A stretch of 64,000 bases of DNA from Dirofilaria immitis (lineage: Eukaryota > Nematoda > Chromadorea > Rhabditida > Onchocercidae), in the NCBI GenBank assembly GCA_024305405.1, contig JAKNDB010000110.1, positions 4,278,001 to 4,342,000 of the forward strand. Reading direction: 5' to 3'. A program made the translations under genes and the position numbers. The notes under the pieces were generated by a model. It ran no database searches and was not told the origin of the DNA. It saw only the letters and a program-made list of their open reading frames with translations. The first letter of the stretch is position 1. Every line of letters starts with the position of its first letter. Positions 1 through 13,700 of the stretch are shown piece after piece.

Positions 1-1321
1 ACACGTATTTCAGTTAGTTAAATACAGATCAAGAATGGAGGTTGCAGAAAAAGTCACAATTGGAAAGCTGTTAAATGGAAAATTTACATCTGTTTCGACG
101 AAACATACCTTACAAAAAAGAGTTCGGAAATAACCTATAACCTATAATGTTTGATAAACGCTAATACTGTTGTAATGTAATTAAAAGGTACTCTTGCAGT
201 TAGCATCAACATTCCGAAAAATCTTTTCAAGATTACTTGTTCGATTACGAACATATTTATGGAAAATAAATAAAAATTGGATCCGAAAGATCGAACAGTT
301 ATTCTGACGGAATGACATGATTATGATTTCAAGAATCAAAATAAATAAAAATGTAGAAAGCATTCTTGTCCACAAACTAAATTTGAAACATACAGCTAGC
401 TACATATAAAATTGTTAAAATCATCGACCAGTTGCTGATTCACATGTTCACCACCAGTCCCTTAGATTTATACAGAAAAGTGGAATAGTAAGTTCAGTTC
501 AAATCTGATTCAACAATTTCAAATGTCTCCTAGAATCCCAGCTATCTAGAAAAGCCAAGTTTACATTCTTTATTGGCACTTTTCTCCAAAGAAATAGCTA
601 ACCAATTTTTATAACTGTTTACTGGTCACAATAACCTATCTGGCAAACACAATGATAGCCTAGATGATTTGGCTAATGCTGAATGGCAATTTTCAGTTCA
701 TAAAAATCAAAAATTAAAATTGAACCATGCTCTCAATCAAAACAAACAACGGGCAAACAAATCAACAGTAATGTTTTAAATTTAGGTAATAAATAAACAC
801 AACCGACCGACCATGTATCGGAAAAGCTTTTCAATTGATTTTTTTTTTTTAAATTCAATTGAGAGAGATCGAAGAAAAAGAAAGAAAGAAAAGAAAGAAA
901 GAAGGAAGTCAATAAAACGAGACAGATAGATGGAGGAGAGAGGATAATAGGAAAAGGCCGTAGTTGACAGTGACAAAAATGACGGGTGAATCGATCGGTG
1001 GTCGGATGAGATAAATTCCAGCAGTTGCCGCTATTCGATTTCCGTTATCCGTTTGGTCTGAAGGATGGGATGTAAGATGTGAAGTGTTAGTGTTGATGCA
1101 ATGTTAGATGAATGATACATTTTGCATTATGCAACAGCAACAACTCTCCAGCAATTTCTCGATACTCAAGCAAGAGCTCTTTTTCTCGAAAGAAACAACA
1201 AATATTCGTCTGGTGATGATTAGCTACGTTATTCGTGCTGATACATTCTGTTGCTATTTTTCATTCCTCATCATTTGTTTATTGCTTTTTGATTTTTACA
1301 TAAATACATATTTATATATAT

Positions 1322-1326
1322 ACACA

Positions 1327-1410
<84 letters not shown>
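1322..1410. repeat. (CA)n microsatellite
   Basis: A nearly pure CA dinucleotide run of about 89 bp with one interruption near its left end. It is read as poly(Thr-His) in one frame and inflates a spurious 118-codon open frame. Confidence 0.95.
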
Positions 1411-1412
<2 letters not shown>

Positions 1413-2550
1413 GATGACTAGATCCTTTATTTTTGTCATTATGTCATTTTTCTTGTCTTATTAACTTCATTTCGGATATTCGGAATTTCAGTATTTTCAA
1501 AAAGTAATTCGTTGCGGTAGATGGAACCTCGTGAATTGATGATTATGTTATCGAATTCTTAAGAAGCTTGTCCTAATGCTATGAATGGAATATTCTCGGC
1601 TGATACAGTCATACAAAGTTGAGAATGTTTGGACGCAATTAAACATCGATAACATTGAAGATTTTTGTATTTAAAACCTCTTCCGAAATCCCATTTTCCA
1701 GTTTAAAATTTAAAAAAGGAGAAAGCAAAGATTGCTCGATCAACGTAGCCTGATCAAGGGTACCTTTTTTCGTGGATCATCTATGAGAAACTTTCGATCG
1801 AGAAAATATTATTTTCAACGACTTCTGAAACTCCAAAACACCTTTAATGTTTTTCAATATAAACAACGCATCAGCAAATTGTGTTTTCTTCCTTATGGCA
1901 ATATCCCAGGTATAAACATAAATCATAAATCAATGCGGGAATGTCTCCAGATAAATATTGACCTGAACGTGTCAACTCAACTGAAAATATTTCTCTCCTA
2001 CAAAAATATTCCATACAGGTTATATCGAGTAATTTGCCTGGAATGCTTATCTTATGAGAATGAGTCATTTCATTTTCGATTAATTATACGATGGGAATCA
2101 TCTTTCTGAATTGCTTGAACGATCTATATGACCAGCGTCTTGGTAATATCATTTAACTTAAGCATAATCACCATTTTTTGATCAGTACATTTCTCTCGAG
2201 CGAGAATTCGCACTGTGATTTGTGTAATTCCAAGAATTTTCGAATTGAACTCTAAAAAATTGTCGGAATTCGAAGTATGAAAAACAAAAAATTTTTATCC
2301 TATAAGTACTGTTAAGGTTAAAGTCGTTCGAATTGTGTGTATGCTTCCGATGTTGGTCAGATGAGACATAAATATTCGATATCGTTTTTTCAAAATGGCA
2401 GTTGTTTGGAATCTAATCAAGCAGCTACTTCTCTTTACATCATTTCAAAATAATTTTATAACCTGAAAAATGTAAAAACGGAGTAGTGCGCAATATGAAT
2501 GATTTGATTAATCATGTTACTTCATTTTTATCATAAGCAATAAGTAGTGG

Positions 2551-2647
2551 AAGGTTTCAGATATGTAAGTTTGAAGCTACTATTATTAACAGTTATATGC
2601 ACATCTAGACGACTCATTTAAGGGATAGATAAATGAATAATATACAT
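2551..2647 (+). repeat. Dispersed repeat, copy 1
   Basis: A segment of about 97 bp matches 16920-17018 in the same orientation with only a handful of differences, for example gacgactcatttaag here against gacggctcatttgag there. The flanks differ on both sides, so this is a short interspersed element copy rather than a large duplication. Confidence 0.8.
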
Positions 2648-2649
2648 TT

Positions 2650-2650
<1 letters not shown>

Positions 2651-2680
<30 letters not shown>
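2651..2680. repeat. (ATC)n microsatellite
   Basis: About ten uninterrupted trinucleotide units lie directly after the dispersed repeat copy. They are read as poly-Asp on the minus strand. Confidence 0.9.
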
Positions 2681-2764
2681 ATCATATTGAAATAGTGCAA
2701 TACAAAAAATAGGCAAGCATATATATGTATATATAATCCTTCTGTAAATGTAAATTCATTCATA

Positions 2765-2814
2765 ATCTTTTCATATATTGCAATTTCAATTAAAACTGCA
2801 ATATATGAAAAGAT
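2765..2814. repeat. Perfect 18-bp inverted repeat (hairpin)
   Basis: The left arm at 2765-2782 (atcttttcatatattgca) is the exact reverse complement of the right arm at 2797-2814, separated by a 14-base loop. No coding context is visible around it. Confidence 0.85.
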
Positions 2815-2879
2815 AGAATTTATGCATGTAATGTAAATATTCAAATTCTTATTTTAATCAAATAATAATCATAAAATGC

Positions 2880-2880
<1 letters not shown>

Positions 2881-2922
<42 letters not shown>
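2881..2922. repeat. (AAT)14 microsatellite
   Basis: An uninterrupted AAT run of 42 bases in non-coding sequence, with a short run of alternating ca and ta dinucleotides just downstream near 2952-2980. Confidence 0.95.
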
Positions 2923-3180
2923 CTATTCTATTCAATTATCGAATATATTTATACACACACACATATATATGTATACATATATTATATTCCCATGACAACC
3001 ATTCATTCTTCTTACACTATATTTCATATAGCTTCACTCTTTCCTTTCCTCATCTTTTCATTCTTAACTTTTTTTTATCCTTTAAACTTTTTCAAATTAT
3101 TCTTATTATTATATGAAAATGATAAGTGATAATGTGCTAATCTCTGCTTTCTTTTTCTCGTTTAAACACCATAATATGCT

Positions 3181-3297
3181 GCTACTACCTATAATACATT
3201 TATTACTACCCATACATTCATTACTACCTATAATACATTTATTACTACCTATACATTCATTACTACCTATAATACATTTATTACTACCTATACATTA
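3181..3297. repeat. 39-bp minisatellite, about three copies
   Basis: A unit made of two related half-repeats (tactacctataatacattta followed by ttactacctatacattcat) recurs about three times with few mismatches. Its length is a multiple of three, so it yields a periodic Leu-Pro-Ile open frame at 3113-3307 that I regard as an artefact. Confidence 0.85.
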
Positions 3298-3984
3298 CCT
3301 TGATTGAATATGAACTATCAAACAAATTCTCGATTTTTTTTTCTATTTTGTTCTTTCAACAGACAAAGATCAATTTACTATTTCAGATCATTCTCTTCAA
3401 TTAGTTATGGAAATATGCTATTTCAATTCATAAATTAGAAAATTTGCTTTTTAAATGATTTTAATGAAACGACGAAAAGAAACGAGAAATATGCTTGCTT
3501 CTTGCAGACGCGGTACTTCTTATCATATTATATATATTTCGTTCATAGCGAACTGAGAAGAGAAGATGAGAGAGATAAGTTTACCTGAACACCGAATCGA
3601 ATATTGATTTTCGTTTCATCAACTGCTACTTTTCAATAACCTTTCCTATGCCAATTAAATACTTGTTGCTTGATTATAGAAAGTCATAATGTTTCTAAAG
3701 ATTCAATGTTCGGCATATGGTATAAAAACACAAACTTTCCCATAGTTACAGTATAACATGTTAAGTATACTTAACAAAAGTTAATCTTAGAGAATACTAC
3801 AAATCGATGATATGATACAAATAAATAGGGAACTTGCAGCGATATGGTAGTTTCATTTGAAATTGAATCCAAATTCAAATTATATCGCATTGAATCGATG
3901 AAAAAAAAATTATGGATTCCCAAATGTGATTCTTTTAATTGTTCCGTTTTCTAATCTTTAAATTTTGTAGTACCGTTATCGCAC

Positions 3985-6484
3985 ATGTCCATCCGCTATG
4001 GAGTACTGTGTGTAACACCTTGGTCTTGGCGTTGTAAATTATATTGCAACGGGGCAAACTGCAAATACTGTTCATGGAAATCATGGTCTCTCAAAGAACA
4101 GGCTATCCGCGGGTTATATTCTTCATGGTTTGCATATCTTTATCTTTATATTAATTAAAAACTAAATTTTGTAATTCTGAATAATAAATGCTGCTGACGA
4201 CAACGCGATTACAGGATAACTGGTAACATCGTCGCGATGTCTCGACCAACTGCTAAAACATTTACTGACGATAACCTTATTGCGCAATTCCAGAAGTTTG
4301 CTTTAGCGTTTCCTGAAGCCTTTCTTTTAACCAATTTTCCATAAAGCACTGTTTATAGAGTTTTTGAGGAATTCTCTCGTTTGGTTTCATCTATGATAAC
4401 TTTAACGAGGAATTTTCCTTACTCTGAAAATATTATATTGCAGAGCAAATATTCGTGCAGTAATCAATCTTCAAATGCTTGGTGAACATGATTCCTGTGG
4501 ACCGGAGCTACTGCCTTCTGGTTTCACTTACAATCCGGAAATACTGATGCAAAACGGAAGTAAGCTATAATATGTCGTCAAATTTTGATTCATCTCCCTA
4601 ACGTAAAATTTTTTTCTGCCGTTTCAGTACAGTTTTATAATTTCGTTTGGCCAGACTTCGGAGCTCTTGGAATTGATATTCTTTTGGATATCGTGAAAGT
4701 CGTTCATTGTTCTCTCAGACAAGGTATTTTTAAATAATATTTGAGAAAAATTGAATTAATTGGAACCATTCATATTTGAAATTTGTATTAAATATTCTTT
4801 CCAATTTTTCAATTCATTTAGGAAAAGTAGCAATACACTGTCACGCAGGTCTTGGCCGTACAGGTGTTCTTATTGCTGCTTATATGATTTGGGCCGAACA
4901 TTTCACATATGCAGAAGCCATTGATCGTGTTAGAACTGCAAGGTACTACTATTTCTTTTCGACTTTTAAAATCAGACAATTGAAATTGAAAGATACGGAA
5001 GTAATTGAATTATAAATAAATGAAATTTAGAATATTGCAAAAAGTTTCCTTTTAATTTAAAACTTATATTCTCGCTCGAATCTTTATAGAATTTTAATTA
5101 TATTCAAATTTGATAGCAACATATTTGAAACGAAATATTTTCATATTATTTAATATGATAGGCCAAATTCGGTGCAAAGCAAAAACAGATAAGGCTGGTC
5201 AAAGATTTTGAGATGTTTCTGGAGAAAATGGTGCGGCCATACCTAAGACAGGAACGATATACTTAAAGGATTATATGCATATGCAAGTGAAAATTCTCGC
5301 TAGCAGTCAAGCCCGGAAGTATCACCATATTCCTAAGGTATAACTTATTGATTTTTTGAGATAATTAGCAATTTTCGAATAATGATAACAATCATATCTA
5401 ATCTCATTACTCATAACATCCCTTAACATTTATTTATTTTATAAGATAACTGTAACTACTATTTTACACAATAACTTACGTAAATGAAAGGTGTTGCATG
5501 TAGCGATGGAAGAACTGCTGCTCGTCGTCCATGGTGAGCTTGATGGCAGGACCAGGCGATGGATTGCAAATATCCTAAAATGCACATCAAGGATCGATCG
5601 AGAATTTCAGGAAAAATTACCAGCGCGATTACCATTCCCATCGTGAATATTTTTATTTTGAATATTTAAAATTTTCCAAATACTTGCATTAATCTCTTTT
5701 TTCATTGTCTGTAATCCTGAATATCCCATGGATATACATCACACAACGATCCTAGTGAATTTGAAATTGTTAATATCAGGGGTAAAGCAAGGATTCAAGT
5801 GGCATTGTTCGTTTTCAATCTAAAATTTGGCGAACAGCAAAGAATCTTGATATTAAAAATTTAAATTTAAATTCCGAATAATGTGATAGCTTCAAATATT
5901 CAGGAAAATGAAGTCACAAGAAATTGATATTTGTATATGTGGAATAATGGAAAACAGTAGTGAAATTTCGGATTCGAGTGATAAGGATGCAAAAATAATT
6001 AAAGATGGTGCATTCAAAATAAATAACTGCACCAAATTTATACGTACTTATTTTCGAGGCAATATGCTTCTGCTACTTCGAACATTGGATCAGCTGATGA
6101 ATTCGTTCATTAAACCAATCATTCCGAAAGAAGAACTACTTGGCAATCTTCAACGAAACGACGAGCATACGGTATGTTGTATAAGTCAGCAAGAGCAGAA
6201 TTCATACTAATATTTTTAGAATTAAATCTAAACTTCAATGAAAATAATATCCGGATTTCGGTATCTTCAAAAAGCCAAGATGAATCATGAAACACTAGGA
6301 TGACGGTGATACCTTATTTCAGGACTGGCAATGTTTGAATCGTTATCTTCTAGTGACGATGGCATCATTATGCAACGGCAATCATCGAAATATTGCAAAG
6401 CTTATTAGTCAGTGGTACCTAAGCGAATCAGCTAGTGATGATGAGATTATTGTTGCTCTGCAAAACCGCCTTCTACAAGCATGA
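3985..6484 (+). CDS. PTPDC1-like dual-specificity protein phosphatase
   Basis: This resembles protein tyrosine phosphatase domain-containing protein 1, a cysteine phosphatase of the dual-specificity class. Exons are 3985-4127, 4215-4295, 4444-4559, 4628-4723, 4822-4942, 5162-5337, 5491-5642, 5904-6171 and 6323-6484, about 438 codons. Exon 1 carries the family's Cys-rich stretch (CNGANCKYC, then SLKEQAIRGLYSSW). Exon 3 has INLQMLGEHDSCG and exon 4 FYNFVWPDFG, which holds the general-acid Asp. Exon 5 has the catalytic loop HCHAGLGRTGV (HCX5R). The later exons are weakly conserved and end in LQNRLLQA. A T-rich AG acceptor lies 14 bases before the chosen ATG, which suggests a trans-spliced start. 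Exon 6 contains two one-base losses, at A5 5181-5185 and near 5250-5262; adding both makes the spliced length exactly 3 x 439. The family assignment is firm; substrate and role in the worm are unknown. Confidence 0.85.
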
Positions 6485-7706
6485 TATCACACTGTTCTTA
6501 CAACTCATCTCGAATTCCAGATAATCTTACAACTTTAGTTTCCAAGAGCACTAGCTCGTTAATGCCGTACGGAGAAGTGCTCAGCCTTCAAGATTATCAT
6601 CGCTTCCATTTTCCAGCGTTCTAACATGTTCATTTCTCTGAACTCATATTACTCATTTTGCCAACGAAATACAGCCAATTCTTCTGCGGAAAATAGCTCT
6701 TACATAATTCAGTGATTCGTCCACCCAGGGATTCTATCTAGATGTTCTCACTTATATATTGCATTAAGACATGTTAGTGGAACAAAATATAACATTTATT
6801 CTGAAACTATACAATACAGTAACCAAAAAGAATATTATCACTAAGAATCAAGAAATATAAAACGGACATTTAAATGTACCGAACATTGAATACTTCTTTT
6901 TTTTTGAAAAAATGATTGGTCCAATATATTTTTGTAAGCTCTGCTCAGACACAGTCATCTCTCTCTCCTTTACCTTGGTATATATCAAAGATACAAGCAG
7001 TATCGGGTGACATAAGCTTATGAGCAGGTAAGAAAGAGAAGCATAGCAAAATAGAATTAAAATCTCGAAACCTGCGTTGCTGAGGATTGATGTATAAGCT
7101 TAGCTCGCTGGAGCTTATAAAGGTTACATGCCGCATGTGTATTATAATGAACACGGACGTATCCATCAGTTCCATGTGCGTTTTCATAAAGTGTAGTATC
7201 AAACATTTGCTGAGCTAAAAACAAAATGTGAATGGAAAGAGTAATCAAAGTTCAAGGTCCATAAATTGCAACAGTATCATCATATCAAATATAACAGTCT
7301 TAACAGAGTAATATCATATCATATCGTATCATAACTGTCAGAGTACACAATCCGAAACTGCATGCCATAGAGCTTCTCGAAAGCTAAAATTGATGCAATA
7401 TTTCAACTATTTATTTCAATCTATTGGTGACTATGCCACTAGCAAAACGTTTAATTACGGCTTATGAAAATCATTGCGCTAAACTTTTCGCTTTATTAAT
7501 TTAATTTTTTTTTTCAGCTAAAAGTAATAATCTATAAACAGACCATTTTTCATGATTTCATCTTCATCTTCAATGTTTTTATTACTGAAGTTGAAATCTT
7601 CAATGTTTGAAACCTGAAGAAGTATGTAAATATGGTATTGAATATATCGAAACTTTATCTTATTCGAAAAATAGTTGAAAAGGAATTTAAATACTTAAAG
7701 TTATTA
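6485..7706. other. Gap between convergent phosphatase and chitin synthase genes
   Basis: This holds the 3' ends of two convergent genes. On the minus strand, 7203 to about 7066 is exon-like: a ttttag acceptor, an open frame reading AQQMFDTTLYENAHGTDGYV, and a cag|gt donor. It could be a C-terminal exon of the chitin synthase, but its phase does not join cleanly to the exon ending at 7707, so I left it out of that model. No other gene is visible. Confidence 0.45.
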
Positions 7707-10700
7707 TCAAAACTCTACTTCATGGAAAGCGCCAAGCAAAGTATTGATCCTGTGGGCAAACATGCCGCATGTCTGAACTACCAGGATTATCAGTAAGAAT
7801 GCAATAACGAATAATCCGATCGGTTCGACCTTTAGCGGTTCATCAGTGAGTTCAAATTTTCCTGTCTTCTTACTCAATTTTGACCACTCAAAACCTTCTG
7901 TTAATATTATAATTAATTATTCTTTCTTCCGAAATGTATTAACAAATTAAATTTTATGCTTTTATATTAAATCGAAAAACAAAAATTCAAATAGATAGGA
8001 TCAAAATATCGGAATAGCTGTAATCCTTTACAATAAATCAGAAGAAGTAATTACTGACCATATGGCTTATATTCAAAGGAAAGTATTTCTTTGTGCTTTG
8101 TATAAGAAATACTGCTAAAACCAATAAGCCATTAACGATCAAAACTAACGATGCTATACGATTTCTTAAACTAGCCAAGTTAGCAACATCTTGTCTTGTC
8201 TCCTCTTCTGTAATTTCTAACGGCTGCAAAAAAAAAAAATATTACATATTACTTATGCTTATCGCATTCGTAGGTTACATTGTCGCATATATTAAAATAT
8301 ATTAAAATTAGGCTAAATAGATGGTATATCTTATCAGGTATCATTAAATACCAAATATTGGTATGATTGGAATACTTCTCAACAACGAGTTAATCTCTAT
8401 GTCGTTCTTTTTGTTGGAAGTAACCTGACGAAGAGAAAATGATTTGCTAATCGGAATCAAAACATAAAATGATGAATGATAAGAAATTTCGATAAGTGAC
8501 AAAAGTAGATTCCCTCATAAGCCTTCTTGATGCCTATGTGATATTAAAACCTTCTAAATATCATACAAAGGAAAATGAAAAAAAAGAGAAAAGACCATTC
8601 ACTATATTTTTCATCACCCGATAATTCATCTTATCTTAAGATTTTATCAAAGTCGGAAGATAGGAAAATTTGCAAGAGAGATTACACGCTAAACTTCCCA
8701 ATGCACAAAGTTAGTCATAGCAAAAATAAAAATACTTTGAGGTATTGTTCAATCATGCCATTCCAAAATTCATCTTCTGCTGCGTTTAACCTTCCACGAC
8801 TACAAACTTGGAGATATTCAGTATCCATCCATAGAAAACGATGCATATTTTCTTTCGAGATTAGCGTTTTAAGTGGTGTTGATGATGATGAAAAAGCGAT
8901 TTGTCCTATACAAGAATTACTATCAAATTGACATTCAATTTCTCGTCAAGCAATCGATTTTATATTAAAAAAAAAAAAAAAAACATTTGTCTTGTCTTGT
9001 TCTTTTGATTATTCAGTAGAGCTTGTGGTACGAAAAGAATATGAGGTATTGTCGTTGTTGTATTGGAATTGGAATGAACAGAAGAGAGATTAGAATCGAG
9101 ATCTCGCTCCTGAAATTTAGATTATAATAATGATAAAAAGCAAAGCTGAAATACGTGAGATGCAGTAGTATTATTACTATTGCTTCACTAACCTTAAGTT
9201 TTTGAAGTTCTGTTTCCATGTTAGCAACTTTTTTTCATTTTTTCCATTTCAGCAGCAGCAGCAGCAGCGGCAGTAGCAGCAATATCAATAGCATTTGTAT
9301 TAGATCGCAACGATGATGTTAATCTCGCAAAATCAATAATTTTGAAAAAACCTAATCGTTGCAATAAATTATGTAATTCTGTATCGCTTGCATGCTGAAA
9401 TGTAATATTTTCAGCACTACCTATAATTTGAATAATATAATCAGTGCTAACAACAATACTACTTACTTTACCGGCGGCAATTGACGCAGCCTCTCGCGTA
9501 CCCCAATTTATAATGTTCAAATTAATAAGTGCGTAAAGTGCCATGAAAATATATGTGCATGGAATCATCAGGAAGAATATTGGTCCTACAAAATCCATCT
9601 CTCTATCAGAACATTCTAAAATAAGAATGCAATTTGAATACGAAGCAAATCGATCGAAACATTTTCTTAAATAATATTTTTATTGCTTATAAAAATATTC
9701 ACCATAGATAATGTTGTGAAATTCCTGTGGATGTAGAATTGCAGCTAGGATAAATATACCTATCATACAAAGGACAAAGATTGGAGTTGGAGATATAGCA
9801 GCTGAAAATGAAGAAATTCCATGTTGTATTATACTATATTATTGCTAAACAATACAGTAGACTAAGCAGATATATGCGCATGAATATACAGCATGAAACA
9901 TTTGATTACTTGATAATTAAAGATGAAATTTACTTTCAAGGATTATTTGATTGATTGTAGCCATTGCAACAGCAAGCATAATAAAGCCATAGAGCACAGA
10001 AATAAATTTGGCAAAAATTATTTGGTAATTGGAATTAGCAAAAAACAGAGCATAATAAAAGTGAAGATAGGTAAGGAGTTGTATAATAACATTTTAGCTG
10101 ATTCCACTTCAAATGTGGATGCCTAAATTCAATTAACATTTTTTCCTTTTTTTGATTCCTTTTAAAGCGTATTATATCATCATATCATGATCCATTATAC
10201 TTTTAATCATTTTTAATTATGGAATAATTAATTAAAGAATTAATATGGAAAAAATCATTCATTAATTGAGGTTACAAAAAGAAAGAAAACAAAAATTTTT
10301 AAAAATGTTTGAAATGAAAAAACAAATATTATATAGTAGTATTTTTATCTTTCATTTTTCTTCACTTAATTTAGTTAAAGTGTTAAGATTGCTCCGAAAA
10401 AGACAGATGTAAAATCTGTTATCAATGATTTCATTAAATAACAATTCCCTGCTTATTGATAACATCTGATTATTCATAATTCACATCAATAAATATTGAC
10501 CTGAATTTATGGATTAATATCAATTATATGAATCAATCCAAATGAAAAAGTTGTTTATTATTCGTTGTAACTTCTTACCTTCATTCGATATCAACAAATA
10601 ATTGATAAAGTAGAAAGAATAACCTGAGCATAGACAAGCATAGTAAATACGATACTAGAGAGAGGAGACTAAAACTGATTACCATTGATTGATATAGAAT

Positions 10701-13700
10701 ATACATTTTGGATATGCTGTTATTGTTTTGACAGACTCGCTGAAAAAATTCAAAGTAAAAGGATATAAGAATATGATTCAGGTCGATTCAATATTCACTC
10801 ATTCAATCAATTTACTTTATAGTCGGTAAGTAAATCGATCGTATTTGCTATGGAGGAAGGAGTCCATCGACGTCGTTGATTAAAAATTCATGGAAACTTT
10901 CCGGTGCATACGTTTCAGCGTCTGCAAAAGCAGCGTATTCGATTCGATAGCCTTGTTTTAAAAGCAGTGTTGATAACCAGCGATCTTCACCCTTAATAAA
11001 ATTTGAATATATTATTTATTTTAATACAGAAAAGGATCGAATTAAGAAGTATACTTGCCTGATCGTACTGCACAAAATGGCGTGCTTCGCATGCAATTTT
11101 AGTATACTTATGCATGATATTATCATCCATTAAAGCAGATGCACGAAAAGTGAAAAGCAACCAGGAGCACAAAGGACACAGCCAAATATATGTTCTGTAG
11201 CTTTCTGGAACCAATGTGATATAGCATACTCGAATTTTTGATACCATATCATTATACCTGAATATGATTCACATTCATCATGCTAATTTAACAATTCGAT
11301 TTCAGTAGTATTGGCTTTTTTGCCGATAATGAAAAGAGTTGTAATTCGAAATTCAAAGAATACAATACTACTATAAGAAATAAGCAAAAATTGAATTAGA
11401 AAGAAAAAACCTTCGCCAATGGGATGAATCCGTCCACAGGCACAACCGATTTCATTTTTCATATTCATCAACCTCAATAATTTCATCACAGATGATGGTT
11501 CAAACTTGGAATCACCATCAATAGCTAAAATGTATGTGTTGTCTGCTTCAAGTTGACGATCGTCCACACTCATGTGGGAATCCATGATTCGATGCCCGAG
11601 CAAGTAGTACAAGTACATCACCTTCAAACTTACATCATCTATCTGTTTTTCAATGATCTGATATTAGCGAATGTATTACCTGTGACCAACGTTTCTTATG
11701 ACGGACAAGCTGCTTATCCTTCAGATGGACAAAGAGTAATGTGCCTGCTGGTAAACGGACTACCAACCTTCCACCATAAGCAGTATTGACGAGTACACGA
11801 TCCTTTGCATCACTTTTCTCATCCGTATTTTCATTTCTGAAACATCTATTGAGATAGTATTGTTACAAACAGCAACATTAATGAAAATGGGTTGTGATTG
11901 TATCAAATCAAAAAAAGAAAAAAAAAACTTACTGCGTTAGTTCTAGTAGAAGATGAAAAAAGGTTTGAAAGAAAGCATTTGGAGTACGACCACATTCCGC
12001 CTGATCTTCCCAAGCATCATCGAAGAAGATGTGTGCTGCAACTTGCTTCCTTTTCTTTCTATTTGCGTCAACAACATTAACTAATAAATACTATCAGTGC
12101 AGAATACTACGCACATAATGATAAGTTAATAATAACGGTAACCTTCCAATCTATATCTGATATCATCTGAACGTCGTCTTTTGCCATGATAAGGGAATGT
12201 TCTTTGTCAAGCCTAAAATATCAAGCTGTAATCTTACATAAAGTTAGTTGGTTTACTTCATCGAAAAAATACTTCATAATGGATTTCAGCATTTGCATCA
12301 TTTCGATTCGTGTTTCATGCCACATGGTCGCACAAATGTATAACGTTACAGTTTTATCAATTTCATCATTGGTTATCCGAATGTCGCCAGCATTAACTTC
12401 TGTTCCTTCTGATGACCAGCGATCATCATTTATTTTCTAAATGAACATATGAAACATAAATATCTAGCTAGCTAAAAAGTGCTAAAATTTTATGTAAATA
12501 CTTGGGCCAAAAAGCTCGTATACATTGGTATTTACCTTCTTATTGAGCGATACCCGATATACTATCAGTGACTGTTCGACCATCAATCCATTTAATATAC
12601 TTGTGATTGTATCAAATCTTAAGCATTTTGCCATCATTAGAAGTTCACTCAACAATATTTATTTTTATATTTCTTAATTTTTAATTTATTTAATTAAAAA
12701 TATCTTACACATCATCGTCAGGATCAAACTTAGGTGCCTTGGCATGCTGGTAAGCCCAAAATAAATAAGCTATTAACCAGATAACACCGAAACATATCTC
12801 CTGCAGTGATTTCTGCGACACCTTCCAAGCCAAACAGTGCCATCGCAAGTCATAAGTAAACAAATATCTATGAATGGCGCATAAAGGTTTGATGAAACAT
12901 GTTCCAATGAAAATTATCATAAGCAATGGTACAATAATCAAGAGTGGATGTAATGCTGCTAGGACTCGCATTGACATTGTTGATAACAGACGCGATATAA
13001 ATCGCAGGAAGAAATTCAGGAAGATGATCCACATTGCGAGAGTATATCTGAATTGAATTTATTAAGTTCAAGCAATGATGAAAGTGAAAAAGTTGAATAA
13101 TAAGTCTGATAAATTAATAAAAAGTTAAAGCAAACAATATCTGCTTTTATCCTCAACTTTGTGATGCGAACTATAAAGATATCGTCAACCTCAATCTTAT
13201 CACTGATTAAATTTATCAGACAAGCGACAGAAAAAAGCCCTACAAAGCAATGGTGCTTTGTGAAACAGATTCATTTTCAATCAATGATCTCTTCACAATT
13301 TTAAATGGTAAATATCGAAACTTCACAATCCATACGACTGCTGTTGAAGTCAATATGCGTAGCATTGATACCATGAATCGTGTCATCGAACTCATTTTTC
13401 GCATCCCATATTTAAGCTGTAAAAAACGCAACTTGAAGCGTTTGCGAATTATCAAAGGTTGTTATTGATAAGGACTTTCCAGATTATTACCACAATTATA
13501 TTTTAACTGAAATAGATTACTGCTGACAGTTTAATAAAAGTTTTGTTTACATACTTGATATAAGTAGCGATAGCTCGACATAGAGTGACTTTCATCGATC
13601 CATATATCCCAAAAGCCAAATGATGATAAAATTAAACTGAGCGGTAATGCGATATATTTGAAGAAAGGTACGTCGATTATACTCCACATATAGCAGGAAG

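Larger units (their letters stand above)
1..3970. other. AT-rich intergenic region, no gene seen
   Basis: I found no exon set with family resemblance on either strand. The longest open frames (1108-1464 +, running through a CA repeat, and 1732-2109 +, overlapped by a 65-codon frame on the other strand) have no recognisable motif or flanking splice pattern. The region holds a CA microsatellite, ATC and AAT runs, one copy of a dispersed repeat, a perfect hairpin and a 39-bp minisatellite, each listed separately. It probably also includes the upstream control region of the phosphatase gene that starts at 3985. Confidence 0.6.

Noticed and set aside
1108..1464. 118-codon + frame
   Set aside because: Half of it is the CA microsatellite and the rest has no family resemblance.
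1732..2109. 125-codon + frame, overlapped by a 65-codon minus-strand frame
   Set aside because: Neither has a motif, splice signals or a neighbouring exon; length is within chance for a window of this size. Not excluded outright.
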